Part shown: positions 12,346 through 23,649 of the stretch, piece after piece | Numbering within the stretch: position 1 is the first letter of the stretch | Layout: every line of letters begins with the position of its first letter | NCBI RefSeq assembly: GCF_019393635.1 | Contig: NC_057861.1 | Coordinates: 719,608,232 to 719,672,231 of the forward strand | Direction: 5' to 3' | Source of the DNA: Dromiciops gliroides | Taxonomy: Eukaryota; Chordata; Mammalia; Microbiotheria; Microbiotheriidae | DNA length: 64,000 nucleotides | Position numbers and translations under genes: made by a program | The notes under the pieces: generated by a model | Seen by the model: the letters and a program-made list of their open reading frames with translations, nothing else | What the model was told of the DNA's origin: nothing | The model's database searches: none

Positions 12346-13450
12346 GGGAGTGTGAGAAAGATGTAGGGCTGCCATAATCTAGGCTACTTGCCTGAGGATT
12401 GTCAGAAATACAATAAGAACTCAAATCTGGGTATTGTGCTAGGGCTTTGTTTTTCCATTTCTGAAAAAAAAATTAGTGAATATTATACTATTGACCATAT
12501 TGCTTTTCTCACCTTCACTACACAATATTATATCACCTTAGAAAGAGGTCATAATGCTTTTGTAGTTAATGTAACAAAAGAACCCATAAAACCTCACCCT
12601 AAAGTGTTTTATATATTTGTGTTTTAGAGTGAAATAATTTTATGACTTGCAAAGAATGTTGAACATTTGGAAACATGCTGAATAAGATGATTCGGTAACA
12701 CTCATTCATCTTTTGCTATTTATATTCATAAAAAATCCTTCAGAGCCTGTTTCCCCCCTTAACAGCCCTATGTTAGTGCATTATACCTTAAGGCAAGGGT
12801 ATGACCACATAATTGAAGCAGTAAATTGATGACAATTAGATCATTGTGTTGGGATAGCTGCAGAGCTATAGTCTTAATTGACAATAGGGTAGATAGTAAT
12901 TGATGCTAATGACTCAAAAGAAGAGGGGAGTTGAGACAAAAACACACAAGCCTCCCTCTGTTTTGTGTACATAGTAAAATTAGCAACTGAATGTACTTGA
13001 GAAACAGGGTTAGAAAATAGGGAATAAACAATAAGATCCATAAAGATGATGTTTAATATCTAGCCAAGATTATAAATTCCCAGGGATAAGGAAAATGCCT
13101 GTAGCTATTTCAGAAAGCACAGTGCAAATATCTACAAACAGTTTTAAAATGATTCTTAAAGGCCATGCAAAAAGAGAACTCTCTCTATTCCACTAACTTG
13201 AAACTGTATTTATGCCTCACTGATTCAATGATTTTCCAGTTCTAAGCTCTTGTGGTTGGATTGGTCTTTCATCATTAAATTTTACAGCATGCCACTGATG
13301 TACATATCAAATATTGCCATTAGTCTACACACAACAAATGCCTGAACAGAGAAGTTAAGTGATTCATTCTGTTACATGAATTCACAAGCATGACAATGCT
13401 GAAAATTAACCAAGCTTTTTAGAATACTGATTTAATATTCATGTCCCACT
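12346..13450. other. Intergenic sequence, nothing recognised
   Basis: One open frame of 79 codons at 12388-12627 has no recognisable feature. No repeat was identified. Confidence 0.45.
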
Positions 13451-13454
13451 ATTT

Positions 13455-13710
13455 ATCTTTGTGTTGTTGTTGTTGTTCAGTTGCTTTAGGCACGTCCAAC
13501 TCTCCATCACTTTATTTGGGATTTTCTTGGCAAAGGTACTGGAGTAATTTGACATTTCCTTCTTTAGCTCATTTTATAAATAAAGAAACTGAGAAAAATA
13601 GGGTTGTTACTTGCCCAGAGTCACATAGCAAGTGTCTGAGGCCATATTTGAACTCTGACTCCAGGCCTGATACTCTATCCACTATGCCACATAGTTGCCT
13701 CTTAATCTTT
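13455..13710 (-). mobile_element. Marsupial CORE-SINE with RTE/BovB-like tail
   Basis: On the plus strand it begins with gttgttgttgttcagttgct (the tail, inverted), followed by gattttcttggcaaaggtac, agctcattttataaataaag, ttgcccagagtcacatagca and a tRNA-derived head ending ccacatagttgcc. The gttgttcag...cgtccaactc tail is of the kind known from RTE/BovB-mobilised SINEs. Related copies lie at 24421, 43040 and 58140. Confidence 0.85.
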
Positions 13711-13764
13711 TTTATAGTGTCTCAAAATACTTTTATATATAGGTCCCGAGAAAAGCTACCAGAA

Positions 13765-14740
13765 GTGAAGAGTTAGGTTTACAACTAAGAATTACCTACC
13801 CAGCAAAATTGAATATAACCCTGTATATTTCAAACAATATAGAAAACAATGAATCAAATATAGGGATATTTTATGAATCTGATATATAGATATGTTAGAA
13901 ATTAATACAAATATATGAGACCATACATAAGCCATTGTTTAATGGATGCAGTCAAAGGATGCAAACAAATAGTCTTGAAAAGAAGAATGATCAATTGTTA
14001 ACCATCAGGTAAAAGAGTTTTAAATCACTAACAGTAAGAAAAACATGAATTAAAACAACTCTGAATTTTCACCTCACATGAAAAACAATTTGGCAAAATG
14101 GGGGGAAAATTAAAATAATCAAAGTTTGAAGAAACACCAACATACTAATACACTGTTGGGTGGACTTTTAAAATTGTCTAACAATTGTAATAGGTATTTG
14201 AGAACTGACTTCTGTTATTTGTAGTTCTGTGGAACAAGAATTCCTTTTTAGTATTGAGACCTATTTGTCCAATCACTGATGTAGCCAAAATGGTGATGGA
14301 TGTTCTGGCATCCCAGCCTCATTGCCAGTTGAACTGATCCATGCATGACACATGTGAAGAATTCATAGACTCATGGGAAGATATATGAATAAATGAAGTG
14401 TGAAGTAAGTAGAATCAGGAAAAATGTTTTCCTTGACTACAATGTACATGATGGAGAGATAATCAAAGAAAGATGAATTCCATTTAATTATAAGTGGCCA
14501 ACTTGATTCAAGAGAATAGATAAGAATTTTTACCTCTCTTCAGTTGAAAAACTTGACTATAGGTACATAATATTGCATGGCATATCAGATATAATGATAT
14601 TTTGCTAAGATTTAGGGAACATTTTTCTTTTGAAATGTGGTTATTTTCAGCAAGGCAATGGTCCAATATAACCCTGAAGGACTTATGAAAATGGCAACCC
14701 ATCTACAGAGAAAGAAGTGAAAGTATCTGAAATAGATGGA
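13765..14740 (+). mobile_element. LINE-1 with internal deletion: ORF1 end joined to ORF2 end
   Basis: Plus-strand LINE-1 relic. About 13782-13850 matches the 3' end of ORF1 (aattacctacccagcaaaat; compare 49733-49760). From about 13940 it matches the last part of ORF2, and after about 14340 the 3' UTR, with gtggttattttcagcaaggc near 14638 matching the 3' UTR at 48037. Nearly all of ORF2 is missing, as in the copies at 27.9 and 44.7 kb. It is old and no target duplication was found, so the deletion could be post-insertional. Confidence 0.65.
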
Positions 14741-14911
14741 AACACATTTTTTTCTTTTCTTTTTTTTTCTTTTTTGTGTGAGGCAATTGGGGTTAAGTGA
14801 CTTGCCAAGGGTCACACAGCTAGTAAGTGTTAAAGTGTCTGAGGTCGGATTTGAACTCAGGTCCTCCTGACTCCAGGGCCGGTGCTCTATCCACTGTGCC
14901 ACCTAGCTGCC
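14741..14911 (-). mobile_element. Marsupial tRNA-derived SINE
   Basis: Full-length copy, minus strand: T-rich tail at 14747-14776 on the plus strand, the agtgacttgccaagggtcac body, and the head end tgccacctagctgccct at 14911. It is relatively well kept. It sits at or near the 3' end of the preceding LINE-1. Confidence 0.92.
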
Positions 14912-14929
14912 CTGAATTCATCTTTATGG

Positions 14930-15056
14930 CTACTCTTTCTCCTCCCTCCTGCTGTCTCTTTCTGTCCTCCTCTGTGTTCTGTCTCTCTTCTTCTTTCTCT
15001 GTCTGTCTTTCTGTCTGTCTTCCTCTGTGTCTGTCTTTCTATCTGTCTCTGTCTTT
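14930..15056 (+). repeat. Pyrimidine-rich TCTG/TCTT simple repeat
   Basis: About 120 bp of ctgtctttctgtctgtcttc-like repeats. Overlapping open frames are low-complexity artefacts. Confidence 0.85.
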
Positions 15057-15705
15057 ATATGGAAAAGGCTTTCTAGGTTGTTTTACATTTGCAATATCAA
15101 GAATTCAGATTTTAAATAACTGCATATGCCATTTTTATGACAATGATACTTAAAACAACAAGGAAAACAACAACAACCCAAGAACATTTGTTGTTTACCA
15201 CTTAAGGACATTTTTTTTTTATCAAAATTGCCTTATAATGGAATCCATTGTTAAAAGATTGGAATTGATTTCTCACATTTGAGTTGCAAATTCCTTGCTA
15301 TGGCAATTCAATCTAACAAAACTTTTCTTTCCTCTCAGTTTTTATTAATAAATTCCATGTCTTTATCTGTGTCTCTGTTGTAATACCTCAATAAAATATG
15401 GTCCCTATATAAAGGAATTTTTATTTTGTCTTTTTATCCCATCATCTATCACGATACTTAGAAATATTTGTTACACTTAATTAAATTATTGAACATGCCA
15501 TTACCAATGGTGTCTAGCAATAAAGACTGAAAAAATATCAGTTTTATATGATTTCTGCCATTTAATCTCAGTTGGATTGATTGGTTTTTTTAATGTAAAT
15601 ACAACCCTATACAGAAATGGAAGTATTAGAAAATAATTTAGTTTTATTAGTTTCAATGGACAGCTAATTAATTCCAAGACCATATTATTTGTCTCACATC
15701 ATCTC
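15057..15705. other. Intergenic sequence, nothing recognised
   Basis: AT-rich, no supported feature up to the LINE-1 target duplication. Confidence 0.45.
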
Positions 15706-15857
15706 CCTCTCCTAATTTTTTTTAAATTAACAAAGTATTTTATTTTTTTCCCATTACATGTAAAGATAGTTCTCAACTTTTGCCCATACAAGTTCTCCAA
15801 TTTCAAATTTTTTCTCCCTCCCTCCCCCCTCCCCTAGACAGCAGGCAATCTGATATA

Positions 15858-15898
<41 letters not shown>

Positions 15899-16220
15899 GT
15901 ATATATGTATATATGTATATATATACACGCACACACACATACATATACACATATATACATACATATACATATATACACATAATAACATTAAACATATTTC
16001 TGCATTAATCATATTATAAGAGAAAAATCAGAGCAATGATAACAAACCTCAAAATAGATAAACATCAGCACCCAAAACAAAAGAAATAATATGGTTCAAT
16101 CAGCATCTATACTCCACAGTTCTTTCTTTCTTTTTTTTTCTTGGATTTGGAGATCCTCTTCTATCATGAGTTCCCTGGAACTCTTCTGTACCATTGCATT
16201 GGTGAGAAGAATATAGTCCA

Positions 16221-19200
16221 TCACAGTAGGTCAACACTCAATGTTGATGATACTGTGTACAATGTTCTCCTGGTTCTGCTCATCTCACTCATCATCAGCT
16301 CACGTAAGACCCTCCAGGTTTCTCTGAACTCTTCCTGCTCATCATTTCTTACAGCACAATAGTATTCCATTGTATTTATATACCACAACTTGTCCAGTCA
16401 TTCCCCAATTGATGGGCACCCCCTCAACTTCCAATTCCTTGCTACCACGTAAAGAGCAGCTATAAATATTTTTGTACATGTGGGTCCCTTTCCCCCTTCC
16501 ATGATTTCTTTGGGCAAAAGACCTAAAAGTGGGATTGCTGGGTCAAAGGGTATGCACAGCTTTATAGCCCTTTGGGCATAATTCCAAATTGCTCTCCAGA
16601 ATGGTTGGATCAGCTCACAGCTCCACCAACAATGCATTAGTGTTCCAATTTTCCCACAGCCTCTCCAACATTTATTATCTTCCTTTTTTGTCATTTTAGC
16701 CAATCTGATAGGTGTCAGGTGGTACCTCAGAGTTGTTTTAATTTGCATATCTCTAATCATTAGAGATTTAGAGCATTTTTTCATATGGGAATAGATAGCT
16801 TTGGTTTCTTCATCAGAAAACTGCCTGTTCATATCCTTTGACCATTTCTCAATTGGGGAATGACTTGGATTCTTATAAATTTGATTTAATTCCCTATATA
16901 TTTTAGAGATGAGGCCTTTATCAGAAGCACTGGCCTCAAAAATTGTTTCCCAGCTTTCTGCCTCCCTTCCAATTTTGGATGCATTGCTTCTGTTTGTACA
17001 AAAATTTTTTAATTTAATATAATCAAAATCATCCACTTTGCATTTTATAATATACTCTATCTCATGTTTGGTCAAAAACTGTTCTCCTTTCCAAAGATCT
17101 GATAGGTACACTATTCCTTTCTCTCCTAATTTACCTATGGTATCACCTCTTATGTCTAAATCATGTATCCATTTTGACCTTATTTTAGTATAAGGTGTAA
17201 GATGTTGGTCTAAGCCTAATTTCTGCCATACTATCTTCCAGTTTTCCCAGCAGTTTTTGTCAAATACTGAGTTCCTATCCCAGAAGCTGGAGTCTTTGGG
17301 TTTATCAAACACTACATTACTAGTGTCATTTACTACTGCATTTCCTGAGCCTAGCCTATTCCATTGATCTACCACTCTATTTTTTAGCCAGTACCAGATA
17401 GTTTTGATGACTGCCGCTTTATAGTAAAGCTCCAGGTTTGGTACCGCTAACCCACCTTCCTGTGAATTTTTTTTCATTATTTCCCTGGATATTCTTGATT
17501 TTTTGTTTTTCCAGATGAATTTTGTGATTATTTTTTCTAGCTGTATAAAATAATTTTTAGGTAGCCTGATTGGTATGGCACTGAATAAGTAAATTAATTT
17601 AGGCAGTATTGTCATTTTTACTATATTAGCTCTGCCTATCCATGAGCAATTGATATCTTTCCAATTATTTAGATCTGATTTGATTTGTGTGAAGAATGTT
17701 TGGTAGTTGTGTTCATAGAGTTCCTGGGTTTGTCTTGGCAAGTAGACTCCCAAGTATTTTATATTACCTACCGTTACTTTAAATGGAATTTCTCTTTCTA
17801 TCTCTTGCTGCTGGACTTTGTTGGTCATGTATAGAAATGCTGATGATTTATGTGGATTTATTTTATATCCTGCTACTTTGCTAAAGTTGTTAATTGTTTC
17901 AAGTAATTTTTGACTTGATTCTTGAGGATTCCTTAAGTATACCATCATATCATCTGCAAAGAGTGATAGTTTTGTTTCCTCCTTGCCTATTCTAATTCCT
18001 TTAATTCCTTTCTCTTCTCTGATTGCTAAAGCTAACATTTCTAGAACAATATTAAATAATAGGGGTGATAATGGACATCCCTGTTTCACCCCTGATCTTA
18101 TTGGGAAGGACTCTAATTTATCTCCATTGCATATAATACTTGCTGATGGCTTTAGGTAGATACTGTTTATTATTCTAAGGAAAGCTCCCCCTATTCCTAA
18201 ACTCTCTAGTGTTTTTATTAGGAATGGGTGCTGTACTTTGTCAAAAGCTTTCTCTGCATCTATTGAGATAATCATATGATTTTGGTTGGTTTTCTTATTG
18301 ATGTGGTTGATTATGTTAATAGTTTTCCTAATGTTGAACCAGCCCTGCATTCCTGGTATAAATCCCACCTGGTCATAGTGTATTATCCTGGTGATCACTT
18401 GCTGTAATCTCCTTGCTAATATCTTATTTAAGATTTTAGCATCAATATTCATTAGGGACATTGGTCTATAATTTTCTTTCTCTGTTTTTGCTTTGTCTGG
18501 TTTTGGTATCACCACCATATTTGTGTCATAAAACGAATTTGGTAGAACTCCTTCTTCCCCTATTTTTCCAAATAATTTGTATAATATTGGAATTAATTGT
18601 TCTTTAAATGTTTGGTAAAATTCACCCGTAAACCCATCTGGCCCTGGGGATTTTTTCTTAGGGAGTTCATTAATAGCTTGTTCAATTTCTTTTTCTAATA
18701 TGAGTTTATTTAAGGATTTTATTTCCTCGTCAGTTCACCTGGGCAGTTTGTATCTTTGTAAATATTCATCCATTTCATTTAGATTGTCAAATTTGTTGGC
18801 ATACAGTTGGGCAAAATATTTCCTAATTATTGCTTTAATTTCCACTTCATTGGTGGTAACATCACCCTTTTCATTTTTGATACTGGTAATTTGGTTTTCT
18901 TCTTTCTTTTTTTTAATCAAATTAACCAATATTTTATCTATTTTATTGTTTTTTTCATAAAACCAGCTCTTAGTTTTATTGATTAATTTTATAGTTTTCT
19001 TGCTTTCAATTTTATTAATTTCTCCTTTAATTTTCAGGATTTCTAGTTTAGTATCTAATTGGGGATTTCTAATTTGTTTTCTTTCTAGCTTTTAAAGTTG
19101 CATGCCCAATTAATTGATCTCCTCTTTCTCTTTTTTATTCATAGCAGTTAGAGCTATAAATTTTCCCCTAAGCACTGCTTTGGCTGCATCCCATAGATTT

Positions 19201-20050
19201 TGGTATGTTGTCTCATTATTGTCATTCTCTTGGATAAAGTTATTGATTGTTTCTATGATTTCTTGTTTGGCCCATTCATTCTTTGGAATGAAATTATTTA
19301 GTTTCCAATTGATTTTCATTCTACTTTTCCCTGGCTCTTTCTTACATGTAATTTTTATTGCATCATGATCTGAGAAGGATGCATTTACTATTTCTGCCTT
19401 TCTACATTTGACTATGATGTTTTTGTGCCCTAATACATGGTCAATTTTTGAAAATGTGCCATGTACTGCTGAGAAAAAGGTATATTCCTTTCTATCCCCA
19501 TTCAATTTTCTCCAGACATCTATCATGTCTAACTTTTCTAGTAATCTATTCACCTCTTTCACTTCTTTCTTATTTATTTTTCGGCTAGATTTATCTAATT
19601 CTGAGAGGGGGAGATTCAGATCCCCCACTAATATAGTATTACTGTCTAATTCCTCTTGTAACTCATTTAACTTCTCCCCTAAGAATGTGGATGCTATACC
19701 ACTTGGCACATACATATTTAATATTGTTATTACTTCATTAGCTATAGTACCTTTAAGAAAGATGTAATTTCCTTCCTTATCTCTTTTAATGAGATCTATT
19801 TTTGCCTGTGCTTTGTCTGAGATAAGGATTGCTAGCCCTGCTTTTTTTACTTTAGCTGAGGCATAATATATTCTGCTCTAGCCTTTTAACTTTACTCTGT
19901 GTGTATCTCTCTGCTTCAAATGTGTTTCTTGTAAACAGCATATTGTAGGGTTCTGGCTTTTAATCCTCTCTGCAATTCACTTCCTTTATAGCAGAGTTCA
20001 TCCCATTCACATTCACAGTTATTATTACTGACTATTCTCCTCCATTCTAT
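16221..20050 (-). pseudogene. LINE-1 ORF2: endonuclease and reverse transcriptase, nearly open
   Basis: ORF2 encodes the endonuclease/reverse transcriptase that nicks the target and copies LINE-1 RNA in place. The endonuclease part reads CCLQETHLK near 19930, NMYVPSG near 19715, ILVGDLNLP and ASFSDHDAI. Reverse transcriptase motifs are [19 protein letters not shown] at about 18425-18470, [15 protein letters not shown], and the catalytic FADD at 17949-17960. A 706-codon stretch is open at 16398-18518. The interruptions I see are single nonsense codons: near 19882 (W to stop in KGWSRIYYAS context), near 19096, near 18737 (arginine-type codon to TGA) and near 16396 (W to TGA in GEWLDKLW context), plus a likely shift near the N terminus. 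The natural stop is at 16221-16223. Confidence 0.93.
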
Positions 20051-20649
20051 TTACCCCCTTTTTACTTTTTACCCCTTCTTTTACCCTATTCCTCCTCACC
20101 AACGTTTTACTTCTTACCCCTGCCTCCCCCAATCTGCCCTCCCTTTTTATCACCCCCCTCTATTTTCTTTACCCTTTTCTCCCTTGCTTTTGTCCTCCCT
20201 TCTATCAGCCCCCCCTTTCCCTTCCCCTTTTGCTTCCCTAAAGAATGAGTTAAGTTTCTTTATCCCAATGAATGTATATGTTATTCCCTCTTCGAATCAA
20301 ATCTAATGAGAGTAGGGTTGAAACAATGTTCACCCCTCCTTTCTTTCCCTCTATTATAATAGGTATTTTTTTACCTCTTCATATGATATAATTCTTCCCA
20401 TTCCACCTCCCCTTTCCTCTCCTCCCCCTAGACTCCCTTTTTAACCCCTTAATTTTTTTTGTATCATCATCTCAGAGACAATTTACATTTATACTCTCTG
20501 TGTACACTCCATCTCTCTGCCCAAATACATTTACAATTCTTAAGAGTTATGAGTATTATCTTCCCGTTTAGGTATATAACAGTTTAACCTAAAAGGGTAA
20601 CCTTTTTTTTTTCCCCCTCTGTTTACCTTTTTGAACTTCTCTTGAGTTT

Positions 20650-21693
20650 TGTATGTTGGAATCGAATTTTCTATTCAGTTCTGGTATTTTCACCAGGAAA
20701 GATTGAAAGTCCCCAATGGTATTAAATGTCTATCTTTTCCCCTGAAAGAGAATGAATATTTTTGCTGGGTAATAGATTCTTGGCTGCAATCCAAGTTCCT
20801 TTGCCTTCCGGAATATCATACTCCAAGCCTTGCAGTCCTTTAATGTTGAAGCTGCCAGGACCTGAGCAATCCTGACTGTGGCTCCATGATATTTAAATTG
20901 TTTCTTTCTGGCTGCTTGGAGTATTTTCTCCTTCACCTGATAATTCTGGCATTTGGCTACAATATTCCTTGGAGTTTTCCTTTTGGGTTCTCTTTCAGGA
21001 GGTGATCAGTAGATTCTTTCAATGATGATTTTATCCTCTGATTCTATGATATCAGGGCAGTTCTCCTTAATAATTTCCTGAAATATGGTGTCTAGATTCT
21101 TTTTTTGATCATGGCTTTCAGGCAGTCCAATGATTCTCAAATTGTCTCTCCTCGATCTGTTTTCCAGATCAGTTGGTTTCCAATGAGGTATTTCACATTT
21201 TCTTCTATTTTTTCATTCTTTTGATTCTGCTTGACTGATTCCTGGTGTCTCATGGATTCCTTATCTTCCAACTGTCCAATTTTAATTTTTAAGGCATTAT
21301 TTTCTTCTGTAAGATTATGCACCTTTTTTTTCCATTTGGTCAAATGAATTTTTTAAGGCATTGTTTTCTTCAGTGAAATTATGCACTTTTTTTTCCATTT
21401 GGCCAGTCAATCTTTGTGCTTCCTTTTCCAAGCTGCTGATTCTTTTTTCATAGTTTTCTTGTTTTGCTTTCATTTCTCTTCCCATTTTTTCTTCTCCCTC
21501 TCTCAATTGATTTTTAAAATTCTTTTTGAGCTCTTCCAGGAAGGCTTTTTGTTCTTGAGACCAATTCACCTTCCCTGGTGAGGCTTCAGATGTAGGCAAA
21601 TTGAGGGCATTGTCCTCATCTGAGCTTGTGTTGGCTTCTTCCCTATTGATACAGAAGCTTTCAATGGAGAGGGCTTTTTTGCTTCTTACTCAT
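20650..21693 (-). pseudogene. LINE-1 ORF1: coiled-coil RNA-binding protein, frame broken
   Basis: ORF1p is the trimeric nucleic-acid chaperone of the LINE-1 particle. A start codon in good context (MSKKQKSP) lies at 21691-21693. The N-terminal coiled coil reads EELKKNFKNQLREGEEKM and later TEENNALK. The RRM/C-terminal part reads AARKKQFKYHGATVRIAQ and LGLQPRIYYPAK. The coiled coil contains a tandem duplication of about 66 bp (units near 21290-21350 and 21355-21415) giving KKVHNLTEENNALK and KKVHNFTEENNALK. Three or more frame shifts break the ORF, including one just after the start codon. Confidence 0.9.
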
Positions 21694-22261
21694 TATTGCA
21701 GCTTATTTATTTATTTTTTAAGTTGAGGTCTGCTCTGGGAGCACCAGGGTCCCTGTTTTGGGCTTCTTGTGTGACTGGCTTTTTACTTTGAGGCCTTTAT
21801 AGTGTATGTAGTTTGCTCCCCCCCTACATCACTGCTTGTCTTAGTGAGCTCCGCCAGGTGCCCAATCCCGTCTGTCCTGCTTGCAGCCCCACAGGCAGCC
21901 TGCTCTCCCGGCCGGTGCAGGTAGGTTTTCCCAGTGTCCTTCTTGGCCACCAGATTTTTGAGCCAGGTTCCAGGGGCCTCAGTTGTTCGGCTGTGGCCCG
22001 CAGCTCCTGCTGACTTGCCCCAACCCCCTTGGCGCTGGGCTGCTGCCCTGCACTGGGCCTCCCTTTTTCCCGAGTCAGACCGACCTTTTCCTGAAGTCTT
22101 CTAAATTATCTCTGGTTGGAAGATTGTGTCTCTCTGTCTCTTTGCAGGTTCTGTAGTTTCACAATCTGTCCAGAGGCTTGATTTAATGGTCTTTTTGAGG
22201 GAACAGAAGGAGAGCTCAGGCAGCTTGCTGCTTCCTTTCTGCCATCTTGGCTCCGCCCCCC
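21694..22261 (-). promoter_or_regulatory. LINE-1 5' UTR / internal promoter region
   Basis: About 570 bp upstream of ORF1 that is GC-richer than its surroundings, as LINE-1 5' UTRs usually are. In LINE-1 this region holds the internal RNA polymerase II promoter. Only the position and base composition are seen; activity is not. Confidence 0.75.
22241..22252 (-). promoter_or_regulatory. YY1-like motif at the LINE-1 5' end
   Basis: Minus-strand gccaagatggc starts about 10 bp inside the element. In human LINE-1 a YY1 site (caagatggc) at the same position directs accurate initiation. The same motif is at 44740-44750 in another copy. Binding is inferred. Confidence 0.55.
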
Positions 22262-22364
22262 TTCCTAATTAAAAAAAAAAAATTTTGTAGGGCAATGAGG
22301 GTTAAGTGACCTGCCCAGGGTCACACAGCTAGTAAGTCTCAAGTGTCTGAGGCTGGATTTGATA
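22262..22364 (-). mobile_element. 5'-truncated SINE fused upstream of the LINE-1
   Basis: Minus-strand SINE lacking its head: it begins atcaaatccagcctcagaca and ends attgccctacaaaa, then a run of 12 T and aattaggaa before the LINE-1 start. It lies inside the LINE-1 target duplication, in the same orientation. The T run on the sense strand of a SINE tail is unusual. Confidence 0.85.
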
Positions 22365-22379
22365 CCTCTCCTAATTTTT

Positions 22380-22756
22380 CTGAATTTAACAATGACTCCA
22401 GATTTCATTCCAATTGCCCAGGTCCAAAATCTTAGATTAATTGCTGAGCCATTCTTTAATTTCATTTCCCCACCCCCTTTTCTCTTTCCTCTTATTCATT
22501 CTTGTTGCTCTTGCCCTGATGATGGTGGACATGAAGGGGATTTCTGTTGTTTCTACACATGCCATTCATTTTTATATCCCTAGATAAATATTTAGAAATA
22601 AGGTGAGATGAATTTACCCTTTATATTGGAATCTGCATGTTACTTTTTTAGTAATGCAAATTTCATTAGTCCAGGCACTCCCTCTAAAACTTATTAGAAC
22701 ATTTGAGAGTTCTGGTGGCCCAAATAGACATCAAACTGTTGACCTCAACAAATTAG
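22380..22756. other. Intergenic sequence, nothing recognised
   Basis: No supported feature between the LINE-1 and the LTR. Confidence 0.45.
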
Positions 22757-23649
22757 TGTAAGGAATTAGTTGTGATTTGGGATTTCTTTTTTTTTTTCTT
22801 TTTTTGGTGGGGCAATTGGAGTTAAATAACTTGCCCAGGGTCACATAAGTAGTAAGTGTCAAGTGTCTGAGACCGGATTTGAACTCAGGACCTCCTGAAT
22901 CCAGGGCCAGTTCTCTATCCACTGTGCCACCTAGCTGCCCCCAGTGATTTGGGATTTCTATGACCCCATGTTTGGCTAAAATTAGAAACCCCAGCGCACA
23001 CCCATGCATGCTGACCTCATGCAGGACACCCACACACCTACATGGACCTGGCCAAATTATAATGGGGGCGACCAGGTAACTGTATCCTCCAGAAGCTGGC
23101 TGGCTTGTAGCTGTGGAGCTGCCTGTTAGTTTTGTCAATCAAAGTTGCCAGCCACTTAGCTTGGGGCTGTGTGTGTGGTCGGCTCTGTTTTCTGGTTTCG
23201 CGGAGGTTTTTGGAAGGAGAGAACTCACTGTTGCATGTGACAGAGAGGGAGAGAGACACTGGTCCGGCAGACCTTCAGACCTGGCCTGGGAAGACTGTGT
23301 AGCTGGTTCTCCTTGGAACTGTAGATTCTGGGTGGTGGTGAGTTTGTGTTGCTGAGGTGAGACTAGCTCTTTGGAGTTAGCTGGGCTGGCAGCATATTTG
23401 GGGTACCTGGGGCCTTTTTTCCCCCCAGAAATGTGGACTCTAATCATCTGGGAAGCGGGTTGTATTTTTTTCCTTCCCCTATTCCCTTTCTCATTGTCTT
23501 GTGCTCTACTAACTTCACTTGTGTTTTAAATTTGTTCCCATTAATAAAACCTGTTGTTTTTTTTAAAGAGACTGTTAATCTCTTTTCTTACCCCAATATT
23601 ATGGCAAGCTGCCCAATTAAGTCTCCCCATACTAACTTTGGCCCTTACA
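22757..23649 (+). mobile_element. Solo LTR of an endogenous retrovirus, split by a SINE
   Basis: Begins tgtaagg and ends ccttaca, a matching terminal inverted repeat of LTR type. A polyadenylation signal (attaataaaacc) lies near 23541. About 720 bp remain when the SINE is removed. Flanks ttag/tcag fit an old 4-bp target duplication. No internal viral region is seen beside it. Family not resolved; it is a fossil, older than the SINE within it. Confidence 0.75.
22788..22943 (-). mobile_element. SINE inserted in the LTR
   Basis: Full-length tRNA-derived SINE on the minus strand. Its target duplication gtgatttgggatttct lies at 22772-22787 and 22944-22959, a perfect 16 bp. This dates the SINE after the LTR. 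Confidence 0.95.

Larger units (their letters stand above)
15706..22379 (-). mobile_element. Near full-length LINE-1 plus 5' SINE piece, one target duplication
   Basis: A minus-strand LINE-1 of about 6.5 kb (15721-22261) with 5' UTR, ORF1, spacer, ORF2 and 3' UTR. It starts gggggcggagccaagatggc, as therian LINE-1s do. A perfect 15-bp direct repeat cctctcctaattttt lies at 15706-15720 and 22365-22379, so the duplicated target brackets the LINE-1 and also a 5'-truncated SINE at 22262-22364. The 3' UTR carries a (TA)n tract (15863-15892) and a polypyrimidine run near 15815-15836 (plus strand). It is the youngest-looking LINE-1 in the window: ORF2 has only a handful of nonsense changes. It is not coding-competent as read. 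Confidence 0.95.

Noticed and set aside
18700-19767. Plus-strand open frames of 84-119 codons
   Set aside because: They are antisense shadows of the LINE-1 ORF2 on the minus strand.
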